A stretch of DNA of 64,000 nt from contig NZ_QJJU01000003.1 of the NCBI RefSeq assembly GCF_003201655.1, forward strand, positions 1 through 64,000. The letters are read 5' to 3'. The position numbers and the translations under genes are program-made. The notes under the pieces were generated by a model that saw only the letters and a list, made by a program, of their open reading frames with translations, was not told the DNA's origin and did not search any database. This DNA is from Mycolicibacterium moriokaense (GTDB lineage Bacteria; Actinomycetota; Actinomycetes; Mycobacteriales; Mycobacteriaceae). Numbering within the stretch: the stretch's first letter is position 1; each line of letters starts with the position of its first letter. Below are positions 21,237-30,528 of the stretch, piece after piece.

Positions 21237-21271
21237 TAACGCTTGGCGTTAATAACGCCGTGCGTTACTAT
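21237..21271 (+). promoter_or_regulatory. higBA promoter with palindromic operator
   Basis: GGCGTTA-A-TAACGCC (21245-21259) is a perfect inverted repeat around one base. It is extended by TAACGC (21237-21242) and GCGTTA (21262-21267), symmetric about the same centre. A -35 box TTGGCG (21243-21248) and -10 box TACTAT (21266-21271) are 17 bases apart and overlap the palindrome. Transcription would start near 21278, the higB GTG, giving a leaderless mRNA. Confidence 0.75.
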
Positions 21272-21277
21272 TGATGG

Positions 21278-21559
21278 GTGATCCGCTCGTTCCGGGATAA
21301 GGACACCGAGGCGATCTGGAGTCGCCGCTACGTCAAGAAGCTCAGCCCGGAACTCAGCAGACTCACCTACAACAAGCTTGTTCTCATCAACGCCGCTGAG
21401 AGCATCAACGACCTACGCGTGCCGCCGGGCAACCGGTTAGAGAAGCTGAGCGGGAATCGTGCTGGCCAGTACAGCGTCCGCGTCAACGACCAGTGGCGGA
21501 TCTGCTTCACCTGGAGTGCGGGCGGGGCCGGGAACGTCGAGCTGGTCGACTATCACTAG
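21278..21559 (+). CDS. higB: HigB-type toxin (RelE/HigB superfamily)
   Basis: A 93-residue protein starting MIRSFRDKDTEAIWSR, the common HigB/plasmid maintenance killer N-terminus. LEKLSGNRAGQYSVRVNDQW and RICFTW contain the basic residues used to cleave mRNA on the ribosome. It is followed 13 bases later by the antitoxin, giving the toxin-first order characteristic of higBA. The GTG start sits at the predicted transcription start. It probably stabilises the integrated element. Confidence 0.92.
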   Translation: MIRSFRDKDTEAIWSRRYVKKLSPELSRLTYNKLVLINAAESINDLRVPPGNRLEKLSGNRAGQYSVRVNDQWRICFTWSAGGAGNVELVDYH

Positions 21560-21572
21560 AAAGGAGAGACCG

Positions 21573-21860
21573 ATGGCAGACTTCGCCCCCACTCATCCTG
21601 GCGAGATCCTGTTGACCGAGTTCCTCGAGCCGATGGGGGTCTCGCAGTACCGGATCGCCAAGGCAATCGATGTGCCGGCGCGGCGCATCAACGAAATCGT
21701 GCACGGAAAGCGCGGAATCACCGCCGACACCGCGCTACGGCTCTCACGCGCGCTGGGGCTAAGCGACATGTTCTTCATCAACATGCAGGCGCATTACGAC
21801 GCTGAAGTCGTGCGAGAGCAACTCGCTAACCAGTTGGCCAGTATCGACCGCATCGCCTGA
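21573..21860 (+). CDS. higA: HigA-type antitoxin (XRE family)
   Basis: A 95-residue protein from ATG at 21573 behind AAAGGAGAG. MADFAPTHPGEILLTEFLEP is the signature N-terminus of HigA, and the helix-turn-helix is YRIAKAIDVPARRINEIVHG. It neutralises HigB and, with it, represses the operon, presumably at the 21237-21267 palindrome. Confidence 0.93.
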   Translation: MADFAPTHPGEILLTEFLEPMGVSQYRIAKAIDVPARRINEIVHGKRGITADTALRLSRALGLSDMFFINMQAHYDAEVVREQLANQLASIDRIA

Positions 21861-21893
21861 CCAGAATTACTGATCGCCGTATCAGCATCGTCC

Positions 21894-23786
21894 CTAACCA
21901 GCAGGCCCGACCCGCGGTGCGGTCGGTCCTGTGTGCGAGTCGGGTTCCCTTTGCGGGTCGGGATGATGCGTGTATGTGATGCCGTCGAGGATGGTTTGGG
22001 TGATCAGGTCGGGATTGTCGGACATCGGGACGTGTCCGCAGCCGGGCAACTCGATCCAGCGGGTGTGCGGGGGGAGTTGGTCGTGGAACTGTCCAGACGA
22101 GGGGCGCACGATTCTTTCGTGTGTTCCGTAGGCGATGGTCACGGGAACGTTGATGCTTTGTCCGTCGCGGAAGCTGCGCCTGCGGGCGGTTCGCAGGAGT
22201 GGCCGCAGGGTGGATCGGCTGTTGTCAAAGGTGTCGGCGATCTCGATGAGGCCGTCGGGTGGGATGTGTGTGGGGTTCGCCACGACCAGCGACAGGGCTG
22301 CGCGGCGCAGCCACGACTGGCGCAGCATGCGTCGGCGCATGCCTCGGGTTGCCCATGTGCCGAGGAGCATGAGCTGGAACTGGGTTTGCATCGGCAGCGG
22401 CATGCCGTGACGCCATAGTCCGGCGGGGCCGATCGCGACGACCGATCGCGCCAGGCCGAGCTTAGCCGCCTCGAGTGCGAGCCACCCTCCCATGGAGTTG
22501 CCGACCAGATCGACTGGCGTTTCGATGCCGATACGGACGAGTTCGTCTGCGAGCCGGGCGACTTGCCATTGCGTGGTGTATTCGATGTCGCGCGGTGCCG
22601 GGGTGCGGCCGAAGCCGGGCATGTCAAAGGCGATTACCCGCCGGTGGGCGGCGAGTTTGTCGACTATGGGCCGCCAGGAGTCGCTGGAGCTGCCGCCGCC
22701 GTGAAGCAGCACCACCGGTTGCCCTCTGCCGCTGTCGATCCGGTACCAGGCTCCCGGCGGGGCCGGGTTCACGCTGGTGTCGGTGTGGGTTTCCGAACGG
22801 CCTTGGTGCGGCTCGGGCTTGCTCATCGGGTGTTGTCCTTGTGTCGAAGTCAGCATGTCCAGGGTGTGGTTGCGGGCGTCGAGGTATTCGACGGTGGTGC
22901 GTTTGATCAACGTCGCGGTGTCGACGATGTCGGTGACGCCGACGATGCTGTGCCCGGCGCTGAACACGGTGGGGGTGGTGAGCAGGTGAGCATGGTCGAA
23001 GGTGCGCGGCGGTGTTGCGGCAGAGCAGGTTTCGGCAGTGCCGGTCGGGCCGGTGATGATGCTTGCGGGCAGCCCGGTGAGCTTGCTGGTCAGCTCGATG
23101 TCGTCTGCACTACCGTCCACGACTGCCTCCCGGTAGGCACCGGAGGCTCCGCTTTCTGTGGTCGCTATGAACTTTGTGCCCATGTAGGCCAGGTCGGCAC
23201 CGGCGGTTTGGGCGGCCCACAACGCGGTGCCGTCGGCGATGCCGCCGGCCAGTACCACGGCGCCGTCGTAGCGCTCACGCACTGCGCGCAGGAAGGCCAG
23301 CGGGTTCAGCCATCCTGTCTGGCCGCCCGCCCCGGCGGTGAGCAGGACCAGGCCGTCGACTCCGGCCGCGACTGCGCGGTCGACGTGGCGGATGGTGGCG
23401 ACGTCGGCGAACACCAGAGAGCCCGCGGCGTGGGCGGGTTCGACCAGGGCGGACGGGTTCCCGACGCTGGCGATGAGCAACTCGACGCCATGTGCCAGGG
23501 CGCAGTCCAGGTCGGCTTGGCGTCTGCTGTTGCTGGGATGCATCACAATGTTCACCGCCAGCGGTGCGGGTGACACACCCGAACTCCGCGTCGGCTCGAG
23601 TTCCTCATCGATCGTGCTCAGCCATCCCGCGAGTTCGTCTGCGGTGCTGGCGTTGTGGCTGGGGAAGCTGCCGATGACCCCGTTGCGGCAGGCGGCTGCG
23701 GCCAACGCGGGGGTGGAGACGGCCGTCATCGGCGCGGCGATCAGCGGCAGCGCCAGGCGTCCGGTCCAGTCGTCGGGCAGGGCCAT
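21894..23786 (-). CDS. Nitronate monooxygenase fused to alpha/beta hydrolase
   Basis: A 630-residue two-domain protein. Residues ~1-315 are a TIM-barrel nitronate monooxygenase/enoyl reductase type flavoprotein (PLIAAPMTAVSTP, VVLAGGIADGTALWAAQTAGA, YMGTKF). Residues ~345-605 are an alpha/beta hydrolase with VVLLHGGGSSSDSW, nucleophile Ser in LVGNSMGGWLALEA, and catalytic His in GCGHVPMSDNP. An ATG at residue ~321 with AAGGA upstream could once have started a separate hydrolase gene, but no stop codon separates the domains. It is the last gene of the TetR-ligase operon. Substrate unknown. Confidence 0.85.
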   Translation of the reverse strand: MALPDDWTGRLALPLIAAPMTAVSTPALAAAACRNGVIGSFPSHNASTADELAGWLSTIDEELEPTRSSGVSPAPLAVNIVMHPSNSRRQADLDCALAHGVELLIASVGNPSALVEPAHAAGSLVFADVATIRHVDRAVAAGVDGLVLLTAGAGGQTGWLNPLAFLRAVRERYDGAVVLAGGIADGTALWAAQTAGADLAYMGTKFIATTESGASGAYREAVVDGSADDIELTSKLTGLPASIITGPTGTAETCSAATPPRTFDHAHLLTTPTVFSAGHSIVGVTDIVDTATLIKRTTVEYLDARNHTLDMLTSTQGQHPMSKPEPHQGRSETHTDTSVNPAPPGAWYRIDSGRGQPVVLLHGGGSSSDSWRPIVDKLAAHRRVIAFDMPGFGRTPAPRDIEYTTQWQVARLADELVRIGIETPVDLVGNSMGGWLALEAAKLGLARSVVAIGPAGLWRHGMPLPMQTQFQLMLLGTWATRGMRRRMLRQSWLRRAALSLVVANPTHIPPDGLIEIADTFDNSRSTLRPLLRTARRRSFRDGQSINVPVTIAYGTHERIVRPSSGQFHDQLPPHTRWIELPGCGHVPMSDNPDLITQTILDGITYTHHPDPQREPDSHTGPTAPRVGPAG

Positions 23787-23789
23787 AGC

Positions 23790-25427
23790 TCAGCGTCTCT
23801 CGGAGCGCGCAACGGTGAAACCGAGGGCCTGCAGATCCCACACGGTATCGGTCATCGGACGCTGGCGAAGAACGTGTTTCATGACACGCGCCACCGCGTT
23901 CTTCGGTAATTCGTCGACAATTTCGACGTAGCGGGGTATCGCAAAGTAGGGCAGATGGTCTTTGAAGAAGCCGAATAGCTCAGCGGGGCCGATGGTTTCA
24001 CTATCGGCGAGCACGACGCACACTTTGATGTCGTCGTCGGTCGCCTCGGACGGCACGGCGTGGGCGGCGACTTCGGCGATGGCCGGGTGTAGTGCGATCG
24101 CGCCTTCCAATTCCATCGTCGAGACATTCTCGCCACGGCGGCGAACGGCGTCCTTCTTGCGGTCAACGAAGAAGATGAACCCGTCGCTGCCGGCGCGGCC
24201 ATAGTCACCGGTGTGATGCCACAACGTGCGAAACGTTGCCAGGGTGGCTTCGGGGTTGTTCCAATAACCGGAGAACATCGCCAGCGGCTCGCGGGGGCGC
24301 AGACAGATCTCGCCAACCGTGCCGGTCGCTACCGACCGGTCATCGTCGTCGAGCAGTGCGACCTCGAGATCGCCTGCGGGGCGTCCGCAGCTTGCGATGC
24401 TGCGGGGACCCGACAGCGGACTGTAGGTCACCGGTACACATTCGGTCTGGCCGAACAGTTCCGAGGATGTGGGGACACCGAACCGTTCGGTGAACGCCGT
24501 GTGCATCGCGGCAGGCAATGGGACGAAGATCGCCGCGCGCAGTCGGTGCGCGCGATCGTGCTGCGACGGGGGAGTGGCCAACAACGCCGCGGCCATGGCC
24601 CCAACTCCGTTGGCTATCGTTGCGCCAGTTTCGGCAGCACGGGCCAAGAAGGTAGTGGGGCGGAAATCGGGTTCGACGACTACAGGCAACCCGTGGACGA
24701 GAGCAGCCGTCAGGACCAGCATGCGTGCGGCACCGTGGAACAGTGGCAATGCGGTGAGCAGCACATCATCGGCGGCCAACTCCAACATGTCGCCGGTGAG
24801 CCTGCCAGCGCGCGTGTAATAGCCGTGACTGAGCATGCACCCCTTGGGTTGTCCGGTCGTGCCCGATGTGTACACGATCGACATCAAATCGGACGGCACT
24901 ACCGCGACGACCGGTGCCGGCCGCGATACCGGCAACTCGGAGTATCGGCGGACGTGGATGAGCGGCGCGGCTGTGTCGATCGTCGGCTCGTCCAGCAGTA
25001 CCAGCAGCCGCAGGTCAGGTAGGTCGGTCAGCATTGGGGCGACCGCAGTGTGTCCGCTGGCGTCGACGACCAACGTCGAGGCCTGCGAGTCCGCCAATTG
25101 ATAGCGCAGGAACTCGCCCTTCAGATAGGCGTTGAGCGGCACCTGGACCGCGCCGAGTTTGGCGACTGCGAAGAACAACTCGAGCATCTCGATGCGATTC
25201 GCGCAGACGATCGCCACCCGATCCCCCTGGCCAACGCCCGCCGCCGCCAGCCCTGCAGCGACAGCATCCGTCCGAGCGTCCAGCGCAGCGAAACCGAATT
25301 CTGCTGCGCCGCAGGTTAAGAAGCGCCGCCGCGGTGCCAGCCGGGCGTGTGCCCGGAGCAGCTCGCCCACCACCCGCTCGGGTCGAGGCTGGGCCCGCTG
25401 TGCGGCCGGTGCCGCTACCTCGGTCAC
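23790..25427 (-). CDS. Acyl-CoA synthetase (AMP-forming, class I)
   Basis: A 545-residue adenylate-forming enzyme. IVYTSGTTGQPKGCMLSHG is the P-loop A3 motif, SSELFGQTECVPVTYSP the A5 region, WHHTGDYGRAGSDGFIFFVDRKKD covers A7-A8, and the A10 Lys region is near DELPKNAVARVMKHVLR, where the usual catalytic Lys context is partly altered (K before H). The best match is the CaiC/FadD branch. It overlaps the TetR gene by four bases and is followed by the fusion oxygenase-hydrolase, so it probably activates a carboxylate in the same pathway. Confidence 0.88.
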   Translation of the reverse strand: MTEVAAPAAQRAQPRPERVVGELLRAHARLAPRRRFLTCGAAEFGFAALDARTDAVAAGLAAAGVGQGDRVAIVCANRIEMLELFFAVAKLGAVQVPLNAYLKGEFLRYQLADSQASTLVVDASGHTAVAPMLTDLPDLRLLVLLDEPTIDTAAPLIHVRRYSELPVSRPAPVVAVVPSDLMSIVYTSGTTGQPKGCMLSHGYYTRAGRLTGDMLELAADDVLLTALPLFHGAARMLVLTAALVHGLPVVVEPDFRPTTFLARAAETGATIANGVGAMAAALLATPPSQHDRAHRLRAAIFVPLPAAMHTAFTERFGVPTSSELFGQTECVPVTYSPLSGPRSIASCGRPAGDLEVALLDDDDRSVATGTVGEICLRPREPLAMFSGYWNNPEATLATFRTLWHHTGDYGRAGSDGFIFFVDRKKDAVRRRGENVSTMELEGAIALHPAIAEVAAHAVPSEATDDDIKVCVVLADSETIGPAELFGFFKDHLPYFAIPRYVEIVDELPKNAVARVMKHVLRQRPMTDTVWDLQALGFTVARSERR

Positions 25428-26092
25428 CGGTCGGCACCGTCGGTGTTACTGGTGAACATCTCGACCAGTTGGCTGCGGTGAAAATCCCACTGCCGGGCAC
25501 GGGCCTGCGGGTCGATGTGGAAGCTATCCAGAACAGCAAGCCCGCGCATCGCACCCACCGCGAACTGAACCCGCTCCTCGAAATCAGGTCGGCGCGTGTT
25601 GTCGGGTCCGAGCAACTCACCGAACAGTTCGATCTGTCCACGACCGATCCGCCGCTCGGCCTCATCGACGCGCGCCCGCAGGCCGGGATCGGTGCGCGCG
25701 GCCGTCCACAGCTCCACGGTCGCCTTGAACAAATCACCGGAAAAGCTGTCCCACAACAGATCCAACGCTGCCGCCACCCGCCCCGGGCCGGTCGGCAGAT
25801 CCTGGCCACGGCGCGCCAACTCGGCGCCACGACGCTGCGCCAGATGCTCCACCGCCGCCGCAACAAGTGCTTCCCGACTCTGGAAGTGATGCATCAACGC
25901 CCCCCGCGACACACCGGCAGCCTCTGCGATCCGAACCGTCGACGCCGCCGCGTAACCATCGCGCACCACACAGACGATCGCCGCGTGCAACACCCGCTGC
26001 CGGGTCTGCTGACCATTCAACAAGCGGCCGTCGCGCACCACCTCACTCATCACCGCCCTACTCGACATCGCACGACGGTAACAGACAGACAT
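25424..26092 (-). CDS. TetR-family regulator of the ligase operon
   Basis: A 222-residue protein; ATGs at 26068 and 26050 are alternative starts, the last with an AGTAGGGCGG element upstream. The HTH is AASTVRIAEAAGVSRGALMHHF, followed by the ligand-binding helices. It is the first gene of a three-gene operon that it presumably controls. Confidence 0.88.
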   Translation of the reverse strand: MSVCYRRAMSSRAVMSEVVRDGRLLNGQQTRQRVLHAAIVCVVRDGYAAASTVRIAEAAGVSRGALMHHFQSREALVAAAVEHLAQRRGAELARRGQDLPTGPGRVAAALDLLWDSFSGDLFKATVELWTAARTDPGLRARVDEAERRIGRGQIELFGELLGPDNTRRPDFEERVQFAVGAMRGLAVLDSFHIDPQARARQWDFHRSQLVEMFTSNTDGADR

Positions 26093-26193
26093 GCCTGATT
26101 GTTAACGGACCCCAAATCCACGGACTCAGGTCTCTGGACGCCGGATGCTGAACTGCGCCCCGTGAGGCCAGTCCGCAGTCACTCCCAACGTCG

Positions 26194-26331
26194 TCAACCT
26201 CTTGACCTGCTAATTCTGGCGGCGACGAGCTGGTCAATGGCAGTAAACGCCGAGTTCGACTCGTTGGCATCGAGTAGGTCTGTGATTGGCTGATCAGTTG
26301 GGAGATAAAGCCATGCGACACGAGTATGCAT
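26194..26331 (-). CDS. Possible small protein divergent from abiEi
   Basis: A 45-residue reading frame starting MHTRVAWLYLPTDQPITDLL whose ATG lies inside the abiEi palindrome. It has no recognisable family and no clear ribosome binding site. It may be a remnant of a longer gene. Low confidence. Confidence 0.25.
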   Translation of the reverse strand: MHTRVAWLYLPTDQPITDLLDANESNSAFTAIDQLVAARISRSRG

Positions 26332-26364
26332 TTTATAGGCTAATAGCCTAAGATTTGCATACTC
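26322..26364 (+). promoter_or_regulatory. Nested palindromic operator upstream of abiEi
   Basis: Two inverted repeats share the centre at 26343: inner TAGGCTA-A-TAGCCTA (26336-26350) and outer GAGTATGCA (26322-26330) with TGCATACTC (26356-26364). TAAGAT at 26349-26354 could serve as a -10 box. AbiEi antitoxins are known to repress their own operons by binding inverted repeats, so this is probably the operator. Confidence 0.7.
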
Positions 26365-26377
26365 AAGGGGCTGATCC

Positions 26378-27034
26378 GTGGCTGATCGTCGCAGCACTCC
26401 GCTCCCCGCTGCGCTGGGCGGCGCGCCGTTGCGAACCGTTCGTCCCAAGGATGCCGGGGCGGCGTACGCGTATCCCGGCCCCGAGTTGGCGCGTCTGGCG
26501 GGTCAGGGACTCCTGCTGCGAGTGGCCAACGGCTACTACGTGGTGGTTCCTCAGGACATGGTGGGTCGTGTGTGGGTGCCCGATCTGGACGCTGTCGCGG
26601 CTGGCATCGCCTCGGCGATCTATGGGCCCGACCGGGCGGTGTTGATGGGCATTAGCGCCGCCAGGGTGCTCGGCGCGATTCCTCGAGCGCTCGCCACGGC
26701 GATAGTCGCAGTGCCTAAGCAGCACCGGCCGATTCAGCTCAACGAGCGTTCGTCGGTCATCCGCTTCGTCAAACGGGACACCGATGGATTGGACGTGGAA
26801 CGGATCGAGACGCCCTTGGGGCCGGCGCTGGTGACGACACGCGAGCAGACGGTCCTCGACCTTGCGCACCGACCCCAACTCGGCGACGCGGGCGACGACG
26901 TGCCCGCGGCCGTCGCCGCCCTGTACCGGCGCAGCGACATAGCGCGCCTGGAAGCGATCGCCGCCGAGCGGCGGCTCACAGCGTCTCTGCGGCGCGCGCA
27001 GTCATGGGCCGGAGTCCACCGTGGACAGGGATGA
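26378..27034 (+). CDS. AbiEi-family type IV antitoxin/transcriptional regulator
   Basis: A 218-residue protein from GTG at 26378. The N-terminal winged-helix portion (ELARLAGQGLLLRVANGYYVV) and the following AbiEi domain (DLDAVAAGIASAIYGPDRAV, ETPLGPALVTTREQTVLDLAH) match the actinobacterial AbiEi_4 type. In complete systems it neutralises the nucleotidyltransferase toxin AbiEii encoded directly downstream. Here the partner is reduced to a 31-codon stub, so the gene is an orphan antitoxin or a repurposed regulator. Confidence 0.8.
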   Translation: MADRRSTPLPAALGGAPLRTVRPKDAGAAYAYPGPELARLAGQGLLLRVANGYYVVVPQDMVGRVWVPDLDAVAAGIASAIYGPDRAVLMGISAARVLGAIPRALATAIVAVPKQHRPIQLNERSSVIRFVKRDTDGLDVERIETPLGPALVTTREQTVLDLAHRPQLGDAGDDVPAAVAALYRRSDIARLEAIAAERRLTASLRRAQSWAGVHRGQG

Positions 27035-27116
27035 ACAGGAGGAGATTGCGCGGCGCTTCGGGGGCGACTCGTGGGCCCGAGTCGCCGACAACGTGCGCGG
27101 CGGCCGCAGGCCCTGA
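27021..27116 (+). pseudogene. Truncated AbiEii toxin remnant (inferred)
   Basis: A GTG at 27021, overlapping the abiEi stop, opens a 31-codon frame beginning VDRDEQEEIARRFGGDSWAR. The DxEEQxEIARRFG opening and the overlap with abiEi are what would be expected for the first residues of an AbiEii-type nucleotidyltransferase, but the frame stops after 31 codons and no nucleotidyltransferase motif (GGTAL, DxDL) follows. It is read as a 3'-deleted toxin gene. Confidence 0.45.
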
Positions 27117-27346
27117 CCGCTAAGTCCTAACTCATTCATTCCCAACACTTCTCACGTAGTATCTCCGCATCTCACGCCATCACACGTACCCCACCCGACA
27201 ACCAATTCCGCTGTCCCCGAGATATTTACCCCATCTCGTCCAACGTCCACCACCCAAATTTCTGCACGGCACATTTGCACAGAGGTGCGAGAATGGTTGT
27301 GGCGCAGCAAGTGCCACAACACGCCAGCGGTAGGTGGGTGAGATTG
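27117..27346 (+). other. C-rich, G-poor leader of the relaxase gene; candidate oriT
   Basis: Between the AbiEii stub and the relaxase, roughly 27120-27270 is strikingly poor in G on the + strand and lower in GC than its surroundings, with many CC and CA steps. Strand-biased, AT-richer DNA next to a relaxase gene is where nic sites usually lie. No specific nic sequence can be named. Confidence 0.35.
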
Positions 27347-30157
27347 GTGTTGACGATCGCCAAGCTCAAGAGGTGGTCGATCAACTACTACATCGACACC
27401 GCCGCAGCGGCCGAGAACGCCGCCAAGGATCGGGCGCGTGCCGGCGGCGGCCTGGCGGAGTACTACTCCGAACGCGAAACCCGCACCCCGGTATGGCTGT
27501 TGGCCGGCGACACCCACTCCGTCGCGACCCTTGTCGGCCTGACCGACGTCCAGCGCGCCGGGGGAGACGCTGATGCGGAGTTGGTGGCGAGCTGGCTCGA
27601 CGACGGCGTGACTCCGAACGGAGCGCATGGCCGGGCATTCGGGCAACGCGGTGTGCATGGCTTCGATTTGACTTTCTGCGCGCCTAAGAGCGTCTCACTG
27701 GTCCGAGCTCTCCGGACCGATGATGTAGTGGCCAAGGCGATCGCCGACGCGCACACCACCGCGCTCTCGGAAGCGATGCAGTATCTCGCCGCGCACGCCG
27801 GCTACACCCGGGTGCACAACCCGAACACCGGTGAAAAAGATCTCGTGCGGCTACCCGGGTTGACCGCGATCGCCTACCAACACGAGACGTCGCGGTGCGG
27901 CGATCCGCACCTGCACACCCATGTCATCGTCCCGAATCGCCAAGCCCGCGCCGACGGGCAATTGGTGTCGATTGATGGGACGTCGCTGTATCACGAAGCC
28001 CGTGCCGCCGGTGTCATCTATCAGGCCACCCTGCGCCGCGAACTGCACCAGTCGATGGGATTTGAGTGGTCGCCGGTGGATCCAGCGACCGGCATGGCGG
28101 AGCTGGCTGGGGTGGACCGCGACACCATCACCGCATGGTCTCGGCGCTCGACCCAGTTGCGGGAGTGGGCCGCACGCAACCTGAAAGTTGTCGAGGGTGG
28201 CTCGTTGTCGGCGGCGCAGTTGGCGGCCGCGCAGAAAGCCACCCGCCCGACCAAACCCGAAGAACTCGCCTGGACGACATTGTTGGAGCAGTGGCGCGCC
28301 GACGAGCGCGGCCTGGCGCTGGACCGCGCAGCCTTCGATGCGGCGCGCGCGGCCCGGCGCACAGCGGCGCGCACCCCCTGCGACCGCGTCCGCCTGGCCG
28401 ACGCGGCTGAGAAGGTGCAGAAGGCGGCGTTTACCCGCGCCGACCTAGTTGAGATCGTCGGCGCGCAACTACCCGTCGATACCGAGCGCACCCCACGCGA
28501 ACTGGTCGAAGCAGCCGTCGACGAGGTCTCGATCCGCTTGACCGCGCCCCGCGCCGCACACCAACGCGAGGGCCATGAGCGCTTCACCCTCGACCGCATC
28601 CTCGCCGAAGAAAAGGCTGTGCTCGACCTTGTTGATGCGCGCGACGACCGCACACTGCTATGGGTCAAAGGCGACGACACCGCCGCGCTATCCGGGGATC
28701 AGAAACGTGCCGTGCAGAACATCGGCCGCTCACCCTGGCTCGTCCAACCGCTGTCTGCGCCGGCCGGGGCGGGCAAGACCACCTCGATGCGCGCCCTCGT
28801 TCGCGCCGCCCACCGCCGCCACGGCGCCCGGGTGCTGGTGCTGGCGCCCACCGGTAAGGCCGTCGACGTCGCCGTCCGTGAAGGTGCCGGCGACGAAGGC
28901 TTGACGATCGCCAAAGCCGTGCACCTGTTGCGTGACAACAAGCTGGAGCTGGGCCCGCACGTGTTGGTCATTGTTGATGAGGCGGCGATGGTCGGCACCG
29001 ACGACCTGCGCCAACTACTCACCGCCACCACGGCAGCGGCCACCAAAACGGTTCTTGTCGGCGACCCTCATCAGCTCGCCCCGGTCAAAGCCCGCGGCGG
29101 CATGTTCGCCCAACTGTGCACCGATCTGCCGTGGACTCAACACCTTTCCGAGGTGTGGCGGATGCGCGACCCCGACGAACGCGCCGCCTCCCTCGCTCTG
29201 CGCAACGGCGGCCCGGCATCGGTGCGCCGCGCCATCGGCTGGTATGACACCCACAACCGGCTGCGGTGCGGGGATGCGATCACGATGGCCGCCGACGCCC
29301 TGGCCGCCTACAAAACGGATACAGCCGCTGGTAAGGACGCGCTTCTGATATGTGACACCACCGAGATGGCCGACGTGCTCAACGAGCGCATCCACAACGA
29401 GAGCCTCGACGCCCACGCACCGACAGTGACGGGCGCGCGCGGACACCGCATCGGTGTCGGCGACCTCATGCTGACCCGCCGCAACGACCCCACCATCGAG
29501 CTCCACAATCCGAGTGGCTCTGCTGGCCAATTGGACTCGGTTCGCAACGGCAACCGGTGGCGGGTGGCGGCCATCGACCCGGCCGCAAATCGGGTGGCCG
29601 CCCAACGCCTCGACGACGGGGCCCGCACGGTCTTCGACAATGAGTACCTGCGCGAGCACGTCAGTCTGGGTTATGCCGTGACCGTGCACAGCGCACAGGG
29701 CGCCACCGCCGACACCACCCACACGGTGCTCGGCGAGAACACCAGCCGCTCCCTGCTTTACGTCGCGATGACCCGCGGCCGCCACGCCAACACCGCCTAC
29801 CTCTACGAGCGAACGATCGGTGACACCGAATACGGCCCCCAAGAGTCCGGCGGCACCCACCTGACGTCCCGCGGCAGCAGTCGAGACGCTGCCGACATCG
29901 TCCGCGCCATCCTCGCCAACCACGACCCCACACCCGTCACCGCACACGACTACGCCGCACAAACCCCCGGTGCAGCGCTGCCCGACCGTGTCCGATCACT
30001 GCTCAACCGTCGAACAACAGCTGCACACCGCCGACAAGCAATCTATGAGACCTGGCGGACCGAGGCAGAAAACCAGGCACAGACCATGAGTCGGGCCCGC
30101 GAACGCGCCACCAGCAAGAGTCGCGACCGCAGCCCAGACATAGGAATCGAGCTGTAA
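27347..30157 (+). CDS. MobF-family conjugative relaxase/helicase (TraA/TrwC-like)
   Basis: A 936-residue protein. GTG at 27347 is chosen because the family N-terminus ([18 protein letters not shown]) starts there; upstream TTG/ATG codons are possible. Residues ~1-300 are the TrwC relaxase domain with the metal-binding His triad in [13 protein letters not shown] and Tyr residues near the N-terminus. From ~480 it is a RecD-like superfamily 1 helicase with Walker [13 protein letters not shown], Walker [21 protein letters not shown] and [15 protein letters not shown], then [13 protein letters not shown]. It nicks at oriT and unwinds the transferred strand. No secretion or coupling-protein gene is present, so transfer would need a helper. 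Confidence 0.93.
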   Translation: MLTIAKLKRWSINYYIDTAAAAENAAKDRARAGGGLAEYYSERETRTPVWLLAGDTHSVATLVGLTDVQRAGGDADAELVASWLDDGVTPNGAHGRAFGQRGVHGFDLTFCAPKSVSLVRALRTDDVVAKAIADAHTTALSEAMQYLAAHAGYTRVHNPNTGEKDLVRLPGLTAIAYQHETSRCGDPHLHTHVIVPNRQARADGQLVSIDGTSLYHEARAAGVIYQATLRRELHQSMGFEWSPVDPATGMAELAGVDRDTITAWSRRSTQLREWAARNLKVVEGGSLSAAQLAAAQKATRPTKPEELAWTTLLEQWRADERGLALDRAAFDAARAARRTAARTPCDRVRLADAAEKVQKAAFTRADLVEIVGAQLPVDTERTPRELVEAAVDEVSIRLTAPRAAHQREGHERFTLDRILAEEKAVLDLVDARDDRTLLWVKGDDTAALSGDQKRAVQNIGRSPWLVQPLSAPAGAGKTTSMRALVRAAHRRHGARVLVLAPTGKAVDVAVREGAGDEGLTIAKAVHLLRDNKLELGPHVLVIVDEAAMVGTDDLRQLLTATTAAATKTVLVGDPHQLAPVKARGGMFAQLCTDLPWTQHLSEVWRMRDPDERAASLALRNGGPASVRRAIGWYDTHNRLRCGDAITMAADALAAYKTDTAAGKDALLICDTTEMADVLNERIHNESLDAHAPTVTGARGHRIGVGDLMLTRRNDPTIELHNPSGSAGQLDSVRNGNRWRVAAIDPAANRVAAQRLDDGARTVFDNEYLREHVSLGYAVTVHSAQGATADTTHTVLGENTSRSLLYVAMTRGRHANTAYLYERTIGDTEYGPQESGGTHLTSRGSSRDAADIVRAILANHDPTPVTAHDYAAQTPGAALPDRVRSLLNRRTTAAHRRQAIYETWRTEAENQAQTMSRARERATSKSRDRSPDIGIEL

Positions 30158-30528
30158 CTCAAAAGCTCAAGCGGGCTCCAAGCCAACACGCCTGACCTCT
30201 TCGTCCCGAACGACCATGACCTGCGGAAACGGTAATTGGTGGTCATCGACGATGCAGGATGGTAGAGCGTGGAAACTGAGCGCCAACTGGTGCTTTAGCC
30301 GCAGCAGCCGTCCACATTCACCATCGTCCGTTTGCTTCGAAAGCGTACCGGCGTGCGTACTCACCCAAAATACTGTTGATGTGCGTCGATAGACCCTCAA
30401 CGCCGAGAAGTTTGGAAGAGAGAGCAGGCGCTGGCCGTGCGAGGCGTCCTCTGTCGCGACCGAAGGGCCACCCCCCACCCCTTCGGCGTCTGTGCCTCAC
30501 CGGCTCCGGGCGTCGGTTGCCCCGGAAG
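30158..30528. other. Intergenic region between relaxase and P450
   Basis: These 371 bases hold short open frames on both strands but none with a recognisable motif, good start context or family resemblance. The converging genes on both sides mean that terminators are expected, but no strong hairpin with a T tract is evident. Confidence 0.5.

Noticed and set aside
30167..30478. A 103-residue minus-strand frame after the relaxase
   Set aside because: No motif, family resemblance or ribosome binding site; it lies in a region of converging transcripts.
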